A stretch of DNA of 64,000 nt from Leifsonia shinshuensis (GTDB lineage: Bacteria > Actinomycetota > Actinomycetes > Actinomycetales > Microbacteriaceae): positions 3,038,001 through 3,102,000 of the forward strand of contig NZ_CP043641.1 of assembly GCF_014217625.1 (NCBI RefSeq), given 5' to 3'. Below are positions 40,728-48,089 of the stretch, piece by piece. Position 1 is the first letter of the stretch. Every line of letters begins with the position of its first letter. The notes below the pieces were generated by a model. The model worked only from the letters and a program-made list of their open reading frames with translations, was not told the origin of the DNA and did not search any database. Both the position numbers and the translations under genes were made by a program.

Positions 40728-42769
40728 AGAACAAGAACCTGTCGCTCCTCGCCGTGCCGATCGGCGTCGTCGGCATCGTGCTCCTGCTGGTCGTCTCGAT
40801 CCCCGCCTGGCTGCTCGACACGCTCATCGTGGTCAACATCGCCTTCGCCCTCGTCGTGCTGCTGACGACGATGTTCGCCCGCAAGCCGCTCGACTTCTCG
40901 GTCTTCCCGTCGCTGCTGCTGATCGCGACGCTGTTCCGGCTGGGGCTCAACGTCGCCTCCACCCGCCTCGTGCTCGGCCAGGGCTACGCCGGCCAGGTCA
41001 TCGAGACGTTCGGCAACGTCGCGGTCGGCGGCAACATCATCATCGGCGCCGTCGTGTTCCTCATCCTCGTGGTCATCCAGTTCGTGGTCATCACGAAGGG
41101 CGCCGAGCGCGTGGCGGAGGTCGGCGCGCGGTTCACGCTCGACGCGATGCCCGGCAAGCAGATGGCGATCGACGCGGACCTCAACGCCGGACTGATCACC
41201 AACACCCAGGCCAGGGAGCGCCGGGCCGAGGTCGCCGCCGAGTCGGACTTCTACGGCGCGATGGACGGCGCCTCCAAGTTCGTCAAGGGTGACGCGATCG
41301 CCGGCATCCTCATCATCGTGATCAACGTCATCGGCGGCATCGGGATCGGGATGCTGCAGAACGGCATGCAGATCACCGACGCGCTGAACAAGTACACCCT
41401 GCTCACCATCGGCGACGGCCTCACCGCGCAGATCCCCGCGCTCCTCATGGCGGTCTCCACCGGCATGATCGTCACGCGGTCCGGCGCCGACTCCGACATG
41501 GGGTCGACGGCCGGCAAGCAGCTCGCCCAGTCGCGGGTCGCGTTGGCGATCTCCGCCGCGGCCGCGATCGCCCTCTCGCTCATCCCCGGCATGCCGATGA
41601 TCCCGTTCCTCGCGGTCGGCGGCATCCTGATCTGGGCGGCTCAGCGGATCAAGGCGCGCGCGGCGAAGGCGGCGGCGGCGGAACGCGAAAAGGCGGTCGC
41701 GGAGAAGACCACGGGTGCGAGCGACACCACCGACGACCTCCTGGAGCACATGCGCGTGCACCCGCTGGAGATCCAGCTCGCCACGGACCTGATCGACATC
41801 GTCTCCGGCGGCTCGGACGACCTGCTCGGCCGGGTGCGCGCGCTGCGGCGCAAGCTGGCGATCGAGCTCGGCATCGTCGTCCCGCCTGTGCGGACGCGCG
41901 ACAACGGCGAGCTGCCCTCCTCCACCTACGCCATCACCGTGGCCGGCGTGGAGGTCGGCCGCGGCCAGGCGCCGCGCGGCAAGGTGCTCGCGCTCGGCGA
42001 CGACCTCAGCGCGCTCGCCGGCGTGGACACGATCGAGCCGGTGTTCGGCCTCCCCGCCAAGTGGATCGCCGCCGAGCTGCGCTACACGGCCGAGCTGTCC
42101 GGCGCCACGGTCATCGACCGGGTCTCCGTCGTCGTCACCCACCTCTCGTCGGCGGTCACGGCCAACGCCGCGCGGCTGCTGTCCCGCGAGGACGTGCGCG
42201 TGCTGACCGAGGGCGTGAAGCGGGTGAACCCGTCCGCGGTCGAGGAGCTCGTCCCCGCGCTGCTCAGCCTCGCGGAGGTGCAGCGCGTGCTGCAGGGACT
42301 CCTCGCCGAGCGGGTGCCCATCAACGACCTCGCTCGCATCTACGAGGCGCTCACGCTCCGCGCGAAGGTGTCGCTCGAACCGGAGGGACTGGTCGAGGCG
42401 GCCAGGCTGGCGCTCGGCGCCGCGCTCTCCAACCCGTACGTGGACGACGGCACCCTCCACGTGATCACCCTCGAGCCGATGCTGGAGCAGGCGATGCTGG
42501 AGGGCCAGCGCCAGACCGAGTACGGCTCCCAGCTCGTGCTCGATCCCCCGGTGCTCGAGCAGGTCCTGACGGAGGTCCGCTCCGCGGCCGCCGAGCACGA
42601 GGGCGCCGTGCTGGTCTGCGCGCCGCAACTGCGTCCGGCGGTGCGCCGGCTCATCGCCGCGCAGGCGCCCGCCCTCCCCGTCCTGTCCTACAACGAGGCC
42701 ACCACCTCCCCCGCGCCCATCGAAACGATCGGAGTAATTCGAATTGTCACCCCGACTCTGGCCTCATAA
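40724..42769 (+). CDS. flhA: Flagellar export gate protein FlhA
   Basis: 681-residue protein. The N-terminal half has about eight membrane segments and the FHIPEP signature region (RFTLDAMPGKQMAIDADLNAGLI, about residues 134-156). The C-terminal half is the cytoplasmic ring domain that docks chaperone-substrate complexes. The start is GTG 40724, overlapping the flhB stop with GGAGG nearby. The last 26 nt overlap the next gene. Confidence 0.96.
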   Translation: MKNKNLSLLAVPIGVVGIVLLLVVSIPAWLLDTLIVVNIAFALVVLLTTMFARKPLDFSVFPSLLLIATLFRLGLNVASTRLVLGQGYAGQVIETFGNVAVGGNIIIGAVVFLILVVIQFVVITKGAERVAEVGARFTLDAMPGKQMAIDADLNAGLITNTQARERRAEVAAESDFYGAMDGASKFVKGDAIAGILIIVINVIGGIGIGMLQNGMQITDALNKYTLLTIGDGLTAQIPALLMAVSTGMIVTRSGADSDMGSTAGKQLAQSRVALAISAAAAIALSLIPGMPMIPFLAVGGILIWAAQRIKARAAKAAAAEREKAVAEKTTGASDTTDDLLEHMRVHPLEIQLATDLIDIVSGGSDDLLGRVRALRRKLAIELGIVVPPVRTRDNGELPSSTYAITVAGVEVGRGQAPRGKVLALGDDLSALAGVDTIEPVFGLPAKWIAAELRYTAELSGATVIDRVSVVVTHLSSAVTANAARLLSREDVRVLTEGVKRVNPSAVEELVPALLSLAEVQRVLQGLLAERVPINDLARIYEALTLRAKVSLEPEGLVEAARLALGAALSNPYVDDGTLHVITLEPMLEQAMLEGQRQTEYGSQLVLDPPVLEQVLTEVRSAAAEHEGAVLVCAPQLRPAVRRLIAAQAPALPVLSYNEATTSPAPIETIGVIRIVTPTLAS

Positions 42770-43535
42770 CGCGTGGCGTCCGAAGAAGGACCTCCACGAG
42801 CTCGCACCCTCCGACGTTATCGCCGGCCTGCTGGCCGATGCCGATGAGCAGGAGGTCCGCTTTCAGCACGCGAGCGGTGCCTCCCAGTTCGCCCCCTCGC
42901 AGTTCGAACAGGTGATGGAGGAGATCATCGCCGAGACCGATCCCGAGGCGCTCGTCCCGGACCGGTACCTCCCCGTCCCGGTGGAGCCGACGACCATCGT
43001 CATCGACCCGGTTCCCGTCCCCTCCCCCGCCCGGCAGCCCGAGCGCTTCGAGGAGCCGACCCGTCCGGCGCCGCGGCTCGCGACGAACCCCGGCGATCTG
43101 GTCTTCGTCTTCGGCCTCCGCGAGGACGCGCTGACCGTCGCGCGGGCGATGGCGCTCGCCACCCCCGTGATCGAGGTCGCCGTGGCCGGCACCGTCGGGC
43201 GCACCGGCTCGCGTCACGTCGGCGGCCGCCGGGAGGCCCTGCAGGCGCGGGCGGACGGCGTCCGGCGCAACGGGTCGACCATCGTCGCGATCGGCGTCGG
43301 CGAGGCGCCGGCCGACGCGTCGCGCTACGCCGGCATCCTGCACGACGTGGTCCCCGACCAGGTCTGGATCGCCGTCGACGTCACCCGCAAACCCGAGGAC
43401 ACCCGGGTCTGGGCGAACCTCGTCGCCGAGGCCGGCGACGGCGTCGATGCGATCGCCGCGATCGGCGTCGCGCACACGACCACGCCGGACTCGACCTCCC
43501 TTCTGGGGGTACCTGTCGGGTGGTCCGACCGCTAA
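42744..43535 (+). CDS. FlhF-like protein lacking a P-loop (tentative)
   Basis: 263-residue protein in the usual flhF position after flhA. The first 110 residues are Pro/Glu-rich. Residues about 115-263 resemble the SRP-GTPase fold: GDLVFVFGLREDALTVARAMA stands where GxxGxGKT would be, HDVVPDQVWIAVDVTRK resembles the FlhF region after the DxxG motif, and LLGVPVGWSDR the last G element. Nucleotide-binding residues are absent. The TTG start at 42744 has GGAG at 42731-42734 and overlaps flhA by 26 nt. The family link is weak and could be wrong; otherwise it is of unknown function. Confidence 0.5.
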   Translation: MSPRLWPHNAWRPKKDLHELAPSDVIAGLLADADEQEVRFQHASGASQFAPSQFEQVMEEIIAETDPEALVPDRYLPVPVEPTTIVIDPVPVPSPARQPERFEEPTRPAPRLATNPGDLVFVFGLREDALTVARAMALATPVIEVAVAGTVGRTGSRHVGGRREALQARADGVRRNGSTIVAIGVGEAPADASRYAGILHDVVPDQVWIAVDVTRKPEDTRVWANLVAEAGDGVDAIAAIGVAHTTTPDSTSLLGVPVGWSDR

Positions 43536-43550
43536 GCGTCGTGCACGAAC

Positions 43551-43567
43551 TATCCACCTGTGGATAA
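43551..43567. other. Paired DnaA-box-like palindrome
   Basis: TATCCAC (43551-43557) and GTGGATA (43560-43566) are mirror images, and TGTGGATAA (43559-43567) is a perfect DnaA box on the minus strand. A near-match, TGTGGATGA, lies at 43747-43755. They are in the AT-richer gap after the flagellar operon. Confidence 0.45.
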
Positions 43568-43653
43568 CTCTGTTGAAAAGCGGTGGAACAACCGTGCTCA
43601 GGTGTGGAGGACACGCCCGAGATTAAAGGTCTCTCATGTTCGCATTCAGGATG

Positions 43654-43677
43654 AAATGCCGCATGATCAGCATTTTT
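43654..43677 (+). terminator. Probable terminator of the flbD-to-flhA operon
   Basis: AAATGC (43654-43659) pairs with GCATTT (43670-43675), followed by TT and GCTT. The stem is short but has the only real T run in the region, about 120 nt after the last flagellar stop. Confidence 0.45.
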
Positions 43678-43694
43678 GCTTCCATTCTCGGAGA

Positions 43695-43712
43695 TTCGAA
43701 GACAGCTTCGAA
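43695..43712. repeat. Perfect hairpin with tetraloop
   Basis: TTCGAAG (43695-43701) and CTTCGAA (43706-43712) are separated by ACAG. It lies between the terminator and the UPF0014 gene; TTCGAA itself is palindromic, so both arms also repeat directly. Role unknown. Confidence 0.5.
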
Positions 43713-43778
43713 ATTACACAGCCGTAATTCACACCCTGTGAAGGCCTGTGGATGATCATGTGCGAAACACCCCCGGAA

Positions 43779-43784
43779 TAGGGT
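43779..43784 (+). promoter_or_regulatory. TAGNNT -10 element before the UPF0014 permease gene
   Basis: TAGGGT at 43779-43784 ends 5 nt before GTG 43790. This spacing supports the later start of this gene, in line with other leaderless starts in the window. Confidence 0.35.
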
Positions 43785-43789
43785 GGATC

Positions 43790-44539
43790 GTGCCCATTCT
43801 CACCGAGCTCGTCCCCACTGTCCTGGGCGTCGCGCTGCTCGCGCTGCTGGCCACGGCGGTGCTCGCCGCGTACCGCGTGCCGCACCGCTGGGCCCCCGCG
43901 CTCGCCATCCTCCGCGGCGCCGCGCAGCTCGCCGTCATCAGCCTCGTGCTCGCCGGCGTCATCACCGAGCCGGTCTGGGTCGCGCTGGCCCTCCTGGTCA
44001 TGTTCGGCGTCGCGGCGTCGACCGCGACGCACCGCATCGGCTGGTCGCGCGAGCACGCGCTGATGATGAGCACGGCGATGTTCACCGGCGTGGTGATCTC
44101 CTTCTCCGTGGTCTTCGTCACCGGCGCGATCGAGTTCTCGTCCCGGTACGCGCTCGCCATCGGCGGGATCGTGATCGGCAACTCGATGAGCATCGCGACG
44201 CTCGCCGGCCGGCGCTTCACGGAGGCGGTCGACGACCGCTGGGACGAGGTGGAGGGCTGGCTCGCTCTCGGCGCGACACCGCGCCAGTCGACCCTCGAGC
44301 AGGCCAGGGGAGCGGTGTACTCGGCACTCATACCGTCGGTCGACCAGACCAAGACGACGGGACTCGTGACGCTCCCTGGCGCGTTCGTCGGCGCGATCTT
44401 CGGCGGGGTCTCGCCCCTGGAGGCGGGCCGGTTCCAGGTGGTGGTGCTCGCGGCGATCATGGCGGCCGGGTCGATCACCGCAGTGATGGTCGCGGCCTGG
44501 CTCGCACCGGTGCGCGTCCGCCCGGCCCGGCTGCGCTGA
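43790..44539 (+). CDS. UPF0014 (FetB-like) ABC transporter permease
   Basis: 249-residue membrane protein with six or seven hydrophobic helices. The family core includes LRGAAQLAVISLVLAGVI, IGGIVIGNSMSIATLAGRRF and SLEQAR-like LEQARGAVYSALIPSVDQTKTTGLVTLPGAFVGAIFGGVSP. E. coli FetB of this family takes part in iron export with FetA, but no ATPase gene is adjacent here. The start at GTG 43790 is preferred; GTG 43748 in the same frame would add 14 residues. The gene separates the main flagellar operon from csrA. Confidence 0.85.
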   Translation: MPILTELVPTVLGVALLALLATAVLAAYRVPHRWAPALAILRGAAQLAVISLVLAGVITEPVWVALALLVMFGVAASTATHRIGWSREHALMMSTAMFTGVVISFSVVFVTGAIEFSSRYALAIGGIVIGNSMSIATLAGRRFTEAVDDRWDEVEGWLALGATPRQSTLEQARGAVYSALIPSVDQTKTTGLVTLPGAFVGAIFGGVSPLEAGRFQVVVLAAIMAAGSITAVMVAAWLAPVRVRPARLR

Positions 44540-44589
44540 CGGGGATCGGACGGGCCGACGGGGGAGTGGGCGACGCGTCGGTCGCCCGA

Positions 44590-44595
44590 TAGGCT
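44590..44595 (+). promoter_or_regulatory. TAGNNT -10 element for leaderless transcription of csrA
   Basis: TAGGCT at 44590-44595 ends 6 nt before ATG 44602. The overlapping CCCGATAG (44585-44592) looks like the sigma-28 -10 but has no CTWAC 20 nt upstream, so a housekeeping leaderless promoter is preferred. Confidence 0.5.
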
Positions 44596-44601
44596 GGATC
44601 A

Positions 44602-44838
44602 ATGCTGGTATTGACCCGGAAGGTCGGCGAGCGCGTGCTCATCGGTGACGACATCGTCGTCACGATCCTCGACGTCCGCGGCGATGGCGTGCGGGTCGGC
44701 ATCGACGCTCCGCGTGGGATCCGCATCCAGCGCGACGAGGTCGTCAAAGCGGTCGGCGAGGCGAACCTGGAGGCGACCGCCCCGGCCGTCGGTCCGGATG
44801 ACGCCGAGACACTGATCAAGCGTTCGCTCGGGCTCTAG
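44602..44838 (+). CDS. csrA: Carbon storage regulator CsrA (translational repressor)
   Basis: 78-residue RNA-binding protein starting MLVLTRKVGERVLIGDDIVV with the conserved GVRVGIDAPRGIRIQRDEV. CsrA binds GGA motifs near ribosome-binding sites. In flagellated Gram-positives it represses flagellin translation and is relieved by FliW, whose gene is at 17365-17721. The C-terminal tail of about 20 residues is longer than in E. coli CsrA, as in FliW-dependent CsrA proteins. The gene stands apart from the flagellar operons, behind the permease gene. Confidence 0.95.
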   Translation: MLVLTRKVGERVLIGDDIVVTILDVRGDGVRVGIDAPRGIRIQRDEVVKAVGEANLEATAPAVGPDDAETLIKRSLGL

Positions 44839-45154
44839 CGACGCCGCGCGGACCGGCGGGTGCCGGGCAGGCATGACGGCGTCCGAGCTCCCGCGCCGGG
44901 CGACGCCCCGCGTGCCCCTGGCTACCCGCGCGACGCGTTCCGGGTGAAAACTCGCGGCTGACGACCCCGCCCGCGAATGCCAGCGGGTCCACGAACCCTC
45001 CCGTGCCGCGCGCCAGGCTGCGCCACTCCCCGCCCTCCACCGCGGTTCCGCGCGCCGTCCGCCCACCCAGCGCCCACCCGGATGTCTGAACACCGGATGT
45101 AATGTCACTCGCCAGTGTGAGATTGAAATACATCGATGGTGGGGTGGACTAATC
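44839..45154. other. 316-bp intergenic region between csrA and a glycosyltransferase gene
   Basis: The first 240 nt are very GC-rich with no reading frame I trust. Near the right end, TCACTCGCCAGTGTGA (45103-45118) is an imperfect inverted repeat that could bind a regulator. TTGAAATACATC just after it may belong to the promoter of the glycosyltransferase gene. The spacing does not fit a standard pair, and I cannot name the exact start. Confidence 0.4.
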
Positions 45155-46480
45155 GTGAAGCTGGTTTCCGCGGCGATCTTCGTCGTCGTCAGTGCGGCGT
45201 TCGGGTGGCTCTGGTGGAGCGCAGGCGGTCCGAGCTGGTACGGGATCGCCGTCACCGCGCTCCTGGCGACCAAGCTCCTGCTCTCGTGGCTGCACCGCCC
45301 CAAGAGCGTGGAGACCGCGGAGGACCGCCGGCGGGTCGACGCGCTCGCCGTGGGCGTCGCCATCCCGATGTACAACGAGGACCCGCAGATGCTGCGGGCC
45401 TGCCTCTCGTCGTTGCTGGCTCAGACCAGACCCGTCCGGACGGTGGTGGTCGTGGATGACGGATCGCGCACCGGTTCCGCCGTCGAGGAGGCGCGCAGCT
45501 GGATCCCGTCGTTCGCGGAGCGCGGGATCGCGCTGCAGGTGGTGGTGTTCGACGTCAACCGCGGCAAGCGCCAGGGCCTGATGGAGTGCCTCGACCGGCA
45601 GCCGGAGGCCGAGCTCCTGCTCTGCGTCGACTCCGACACCGTGCTGGACGAGCGCGCGGTGGAGAACGCGATCATCCCGTTCACGAGCGAACGGGTGAAG
45701 GTCGTGACGGGTCTCGTGCTCGCCATCAACTACCGCAGGAACCTGCTGACCCGGCTCACCGACCTGCGCTACGCGAACGCGTTCCTCTTCGAGCGCGGGG
45801 CGTACTCGACCCTGCGCTCGGTGCTCTGCGCCTGCGGTTCGCTCGCCGTCTACCGCACCGAGGTGATGCGCGCACACCGGGAGGACTTCCTCACGCAGAC
45901 GTTCCTCGGGGTCCCCGCGGTCGTCGGCGACGATCGCCGCCTGACCAACTACGGCCTGCTGGAGGGCGACGCGCTGCTGCAGCCGGACGCGATCGCCTAC
46001 ACCGCGGTGCCGGAGCGGTTCGGTCACTACCTGCGTCAGCAGATCCGCTGGAACAAGTCGTTCTTCCGGGAGTCCGTCTGGGTGCTGCGCTCGCTGTCGC
46101 CGCGGAAGGCGGCGTTCTGGCTCACGTTCGTGGAACTGCTCACGTGGGTGGTGTTCTCTCTCGCCATCATGCACGCGGTCCTCCTCGCCCCCGTCGTCAA
46201 CGGCAGCGCCCCGTTCGTCGGCTATCTGCTGTGCGTCGCCCTGCTCGCCTACGCGCGCTCCATCCGGTACCTCGACCTGCCCGGCGCCGCGCGCAGCCTC
46301 GGCGATCGGGTGAGCGGCTTCCTGCTGGCGCCGCTCTACGGGCTGCTGCACGTGTTCGTCCTGATCTGGCTGCGGCTGTACGCGCTCCTGACGCTGAGGA
46401 GCAACCGCTGGGGGACGCGGCGCGGGATCGAGGTGGCGCTGCCTGCGGAGCACCGGGTGGACGGCGTCGACGTGCGCTGA
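45155..46480 (+). CDS. Membrane glycosyltransferase, family 2 (hyaluronan/cellulose-synthase-like)
   Basis: 441-residue processive-type glycosyltransferase. Two N-terminal hydrophobic segments (about 1-45) precede the GT-A domain with VAIPMYNED, VVVDDGS, a DxD motif in CVDSDTVLD and the acceptor/processivity motif QQIRW. Three or four C-terminal membrane helices follow (about 310-420). This order matches hyaluronan-synthase-like and chitin-oligosaccharide synthases, which make and export beta-linked polysaccharide. No partner export or nucleotide-sugar genes are adjacent, so the product is unknown. The GTG start has only a weak GGTGG upstream. Confidence 0.85.
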   Translation: MKLVSAAIFVVVSAAFGWLWWSAGGPSWYGIAVTALLATKLLLSWLHRPKSVETAEDRRRVDALAVGVAIPMYNEDPQMLRACLSSLLAQTRPVRTVVVVDDGSRTGSAVEEARSWIPSFAERGIALQVVVFDVNRGKRQGLMECLDRQPEAELLLCVDSDTVLDERAVENAIIPFTSERVKVVTGLVLAINYRRNLLTRLTDLRYANAFLFERGAYSTLRSVLCACGSLAVYRTEVMRAHREDFLTQTFLGVPAVVGDDRRLTNYGLLEGDALLQPDAIAYTAVPERFGHYLRQQIRWNKSFFRESVWVLRSLSPRKAAFWLTFVELLTWVVFSLAIMHAVLLAPVVNGSAPFVGYLLCVALLAYARSIRYLDLPGAARSLGDRVSGFLLAPLYGLLHVFVLIWLRLYALLTLRSNRWGTRRGIEVALPAEHRVDGVDVR

Positions 46481-46501
46481 CCGCGATCGGCTGGAACAGC
46501 G

Positions 46502-47260
46502 TCAGCGCCGCGGCGTCCAGCCGGGCGGATGCGGGAACTCCAGCGCCGCCCGCTCGCGGTCGGCCTCCGCCGACCAGCCCTGAGCGGCGCCCTCGGCGTC
46601 GAACCCGCCGCGTGCGACGCGGAAGCCCAGGTCCTCGTGCTGCGTCCGCGGCGAGCCGCCGCGGCGGACCGAGGCGCGCACGCTCCAGGCGTCGTCGGCG
46701 AAGCCGCCGCCGCGGAACACCCGGTAGTCGTCGTAGCGGGCCGGGTCGAGGTAGTCCCAGCACCACTCCCAGACGTTCCCGAGCGTGTCGAACAGGCCGT
46801 TCAGGTTGGGGAGCCGGCCGCCCACGTCGTGCGGCGCGCCGAGACCGTCGGCGCTGGTCCAGGCGACCTCCGCCAGCGGGCCGTAGTGCGGACCGGTGGA
46901 GCCCGCGCGGCAGGCGTGCTCCCACTCCGCCTCGGTCGGGAGGCGGTAGCCGTCGGAGTCGACGTGCCAGGTGACCTCCTCGCCGTCGAACGAGTAGGCC
47001 GGGTCCAGGCCCTCCCACTCCGACGCGGCGTTGCAGAACCGGATGGCGCGCAGCCAGCTGATCCCGGTCGCGGGGCGGCGGGGATGTGCGGCCGGCTCGC
47101 CGATCAGCTCGGCCACCTGCTCCTCGGTCACCGGGAAGACGCCGATCTCGAACGACTCCAGCTCGACGGTCCAGCGGCGCTTCTGCCGGGCATCGTGGAG
47201 CTGCACCGCTCCGGGCGGGATGTACGCCAGGTCGATGTCCGCGCCTTCCACGGTGCCCAC
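46502..47260 (-). CDS. SUMF1/FGE-sulfatase-fold protein
   Basis: 252-residue protein with the formylglycine-generating-enzyme fold. Recognisable stretches are EIGVFPVTEEQVAEL, SWLRAIRFCNAASEWEGL, YRLPTEAEWEHACRAG, GLFDTLGNVWEWCWD and VFRGGGFAD. The Cys pair that binds copper in true formylglycine-generating enzymes is not evident in the C-terminal region, so it is unlikely to modify sulfatases. It may have an ergothioneine- or iron-linked oxidase role, or only the fold. The start is GTG 47260; a later GTG at 47251 is possible. It lies on the minus strand, 70 nt upstream-facing the SDR gene end but not obviously co-transcribed. Confidence 0.75.
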   Translation of the reverse strand: MGTVEGADIDLAYIPPGAVQLHDARQKRRWTVELESFEIGVFPVTEEQVAELIGEPAAHPRRPATGISWLRAIRFCNAASEWEGLDPAYSFDGEEVTWHVDSDGYRLPTEAEWEHACRAGSTGPHYGPLAEVAWTSADGLGAPHDVGGRLPNLNGLFDTLGNVWEWCWDYLDPARYDDYRVFRGGGFADDAWSVRASVRRGGSPRTQHEDLGFRVARGGFDAEGAAQGWSAEADRERAALEFPHPPGWTPRR

Positions 47261-47330
47261 CCTGCCACAAACACGAACGCCTCCGGGCCGTCTGTACGGG
47301 ACAGGCCGGTCCGGAGGCGTCGGTGGGGAG

Positions 47331-48089
47331 TTACGCGATGCCGCCGCCGTCGGCGACCAGCGCCGTACCGGTCACGTACGACGACTCGTCGCTCGCCAGC
47401 CAGACGACCGCCGCAGCGATCTCCGACGGCTCGCCCATGCGGCGCAACGGGCGGTCGGCGGCCTCCGCGAGGAAGGAGCCGGCCTCCTGACCGAGCTGGC
47501 GGGCCTCGTCGCGGAGCATCCCGGTGTTCACGTCGCCCGGGTTGATCGAGTTCACGCGGATGCCCTGCGGGCCGTGGTCGATCGCCAGGGCGCGGGTCAT
47601 GTTCACGACGGCGCCCTTGGAGGCGCAGTAGGAGATGGCCTGGCCGCCGCCCTTGAGTCCCCAGCCGCTGCCGGTGTTGATGATCGAGCCCGCGCCCGCC
47701 GCGGCCATGATCGGGACGACGTGCTTGCACATCAGGAAGACGCCGCGGACGTTCACGCCGAAGACGCGGTCCCACTCCTCGACGGTCGTCTCGACGGCGG
47801 TGGTGCGGCGGATGATGCCCGCGTTGTTGAACGACACGTCGACGCCGCCGAAGGCCTCCACCACGGCGGCGACCACGCGCTCCACGTCGGGCTCGGAGGA
47901 CACGTCGGCGCCGAGCGCGATCGCCTCGCCTCCGGCCGCGCGGATCTCGGCGGCCACGGCCTCCGCGGCCTCCAGCTGCAGGTCGACGACGGCGACGCGC
48001 GCGCCCTCCGTCGCGAAGGCGAGGGAGGTGGCGCGGCCGATGCCGCCGGCCCCTCCGGTGACGATGGCGGACTTGCCGGCTAGACGCAT
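47331..48089 (-). CDS. Short-chain dehydrogenase/reductase
   Basis: 252-residue NAD(P)-dependent oxidoreductase of the classical SDR type. The cofactor motif TGGAGGIG lies at 11-18, NNAG at 88-91 and the catalytic residues are Asn113, Ser141, Tyr154 and Lys158. Asp36 after the second strand (VVDLQ) suggests NAD preference. The ATG overlaps the end of the AcoX-like gene by 10 nt, making it the last gene of the operon that starts with the beta-galactosidase. The substrate is unknown; an alcohol or 3-oxo sugar derivative would fit. Confidence 0.9.
   Translation of the reverse strand: MRLAGKSAIVTGGAGGIGRATSLAFATEGARVAVVDLQLEAAEAVAAEIRAAGGEAIALGADVSSEPDVERVVAAVVEAFGGVDVSFNNAGIIRRTTAVETTVEEWDRVFGVNVRGVFLMCKHVVPIMAAAGAGSIINTGSGWGLKGGGQAISYCASKGAVVNMTRALAIDHGPQGIRVNSINPGDVNTGMLRDEARQLGQEAGSFLAEAADRPLRRMGEPSEIAAAVVWLASDESSYVTGTALVADGGGIA

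Noticed and set aside
43551..43755. Replication origin because of the DnaA-like boxes
   Set aside because: Too few boxes, and no dnaA, dnaN, rpmH or other origin-linked genes nearby.
44585..44592. CCCGATAG before csrA as a fifth sigma-28 promoter
   Set aside because: No CTWAC element lies 20 nt upstream, and the start codon would be only 9 nt away. The overlapping TAGGCT fits the leaderless pattern better.
44816..45133. A 105-residue minus-strand open frame in the csrA-glycosyltransferase gap
   Set aside because: No recognisable family, a shadow-like composition and no ribosome-binding site; it also overlaps the csrA end.
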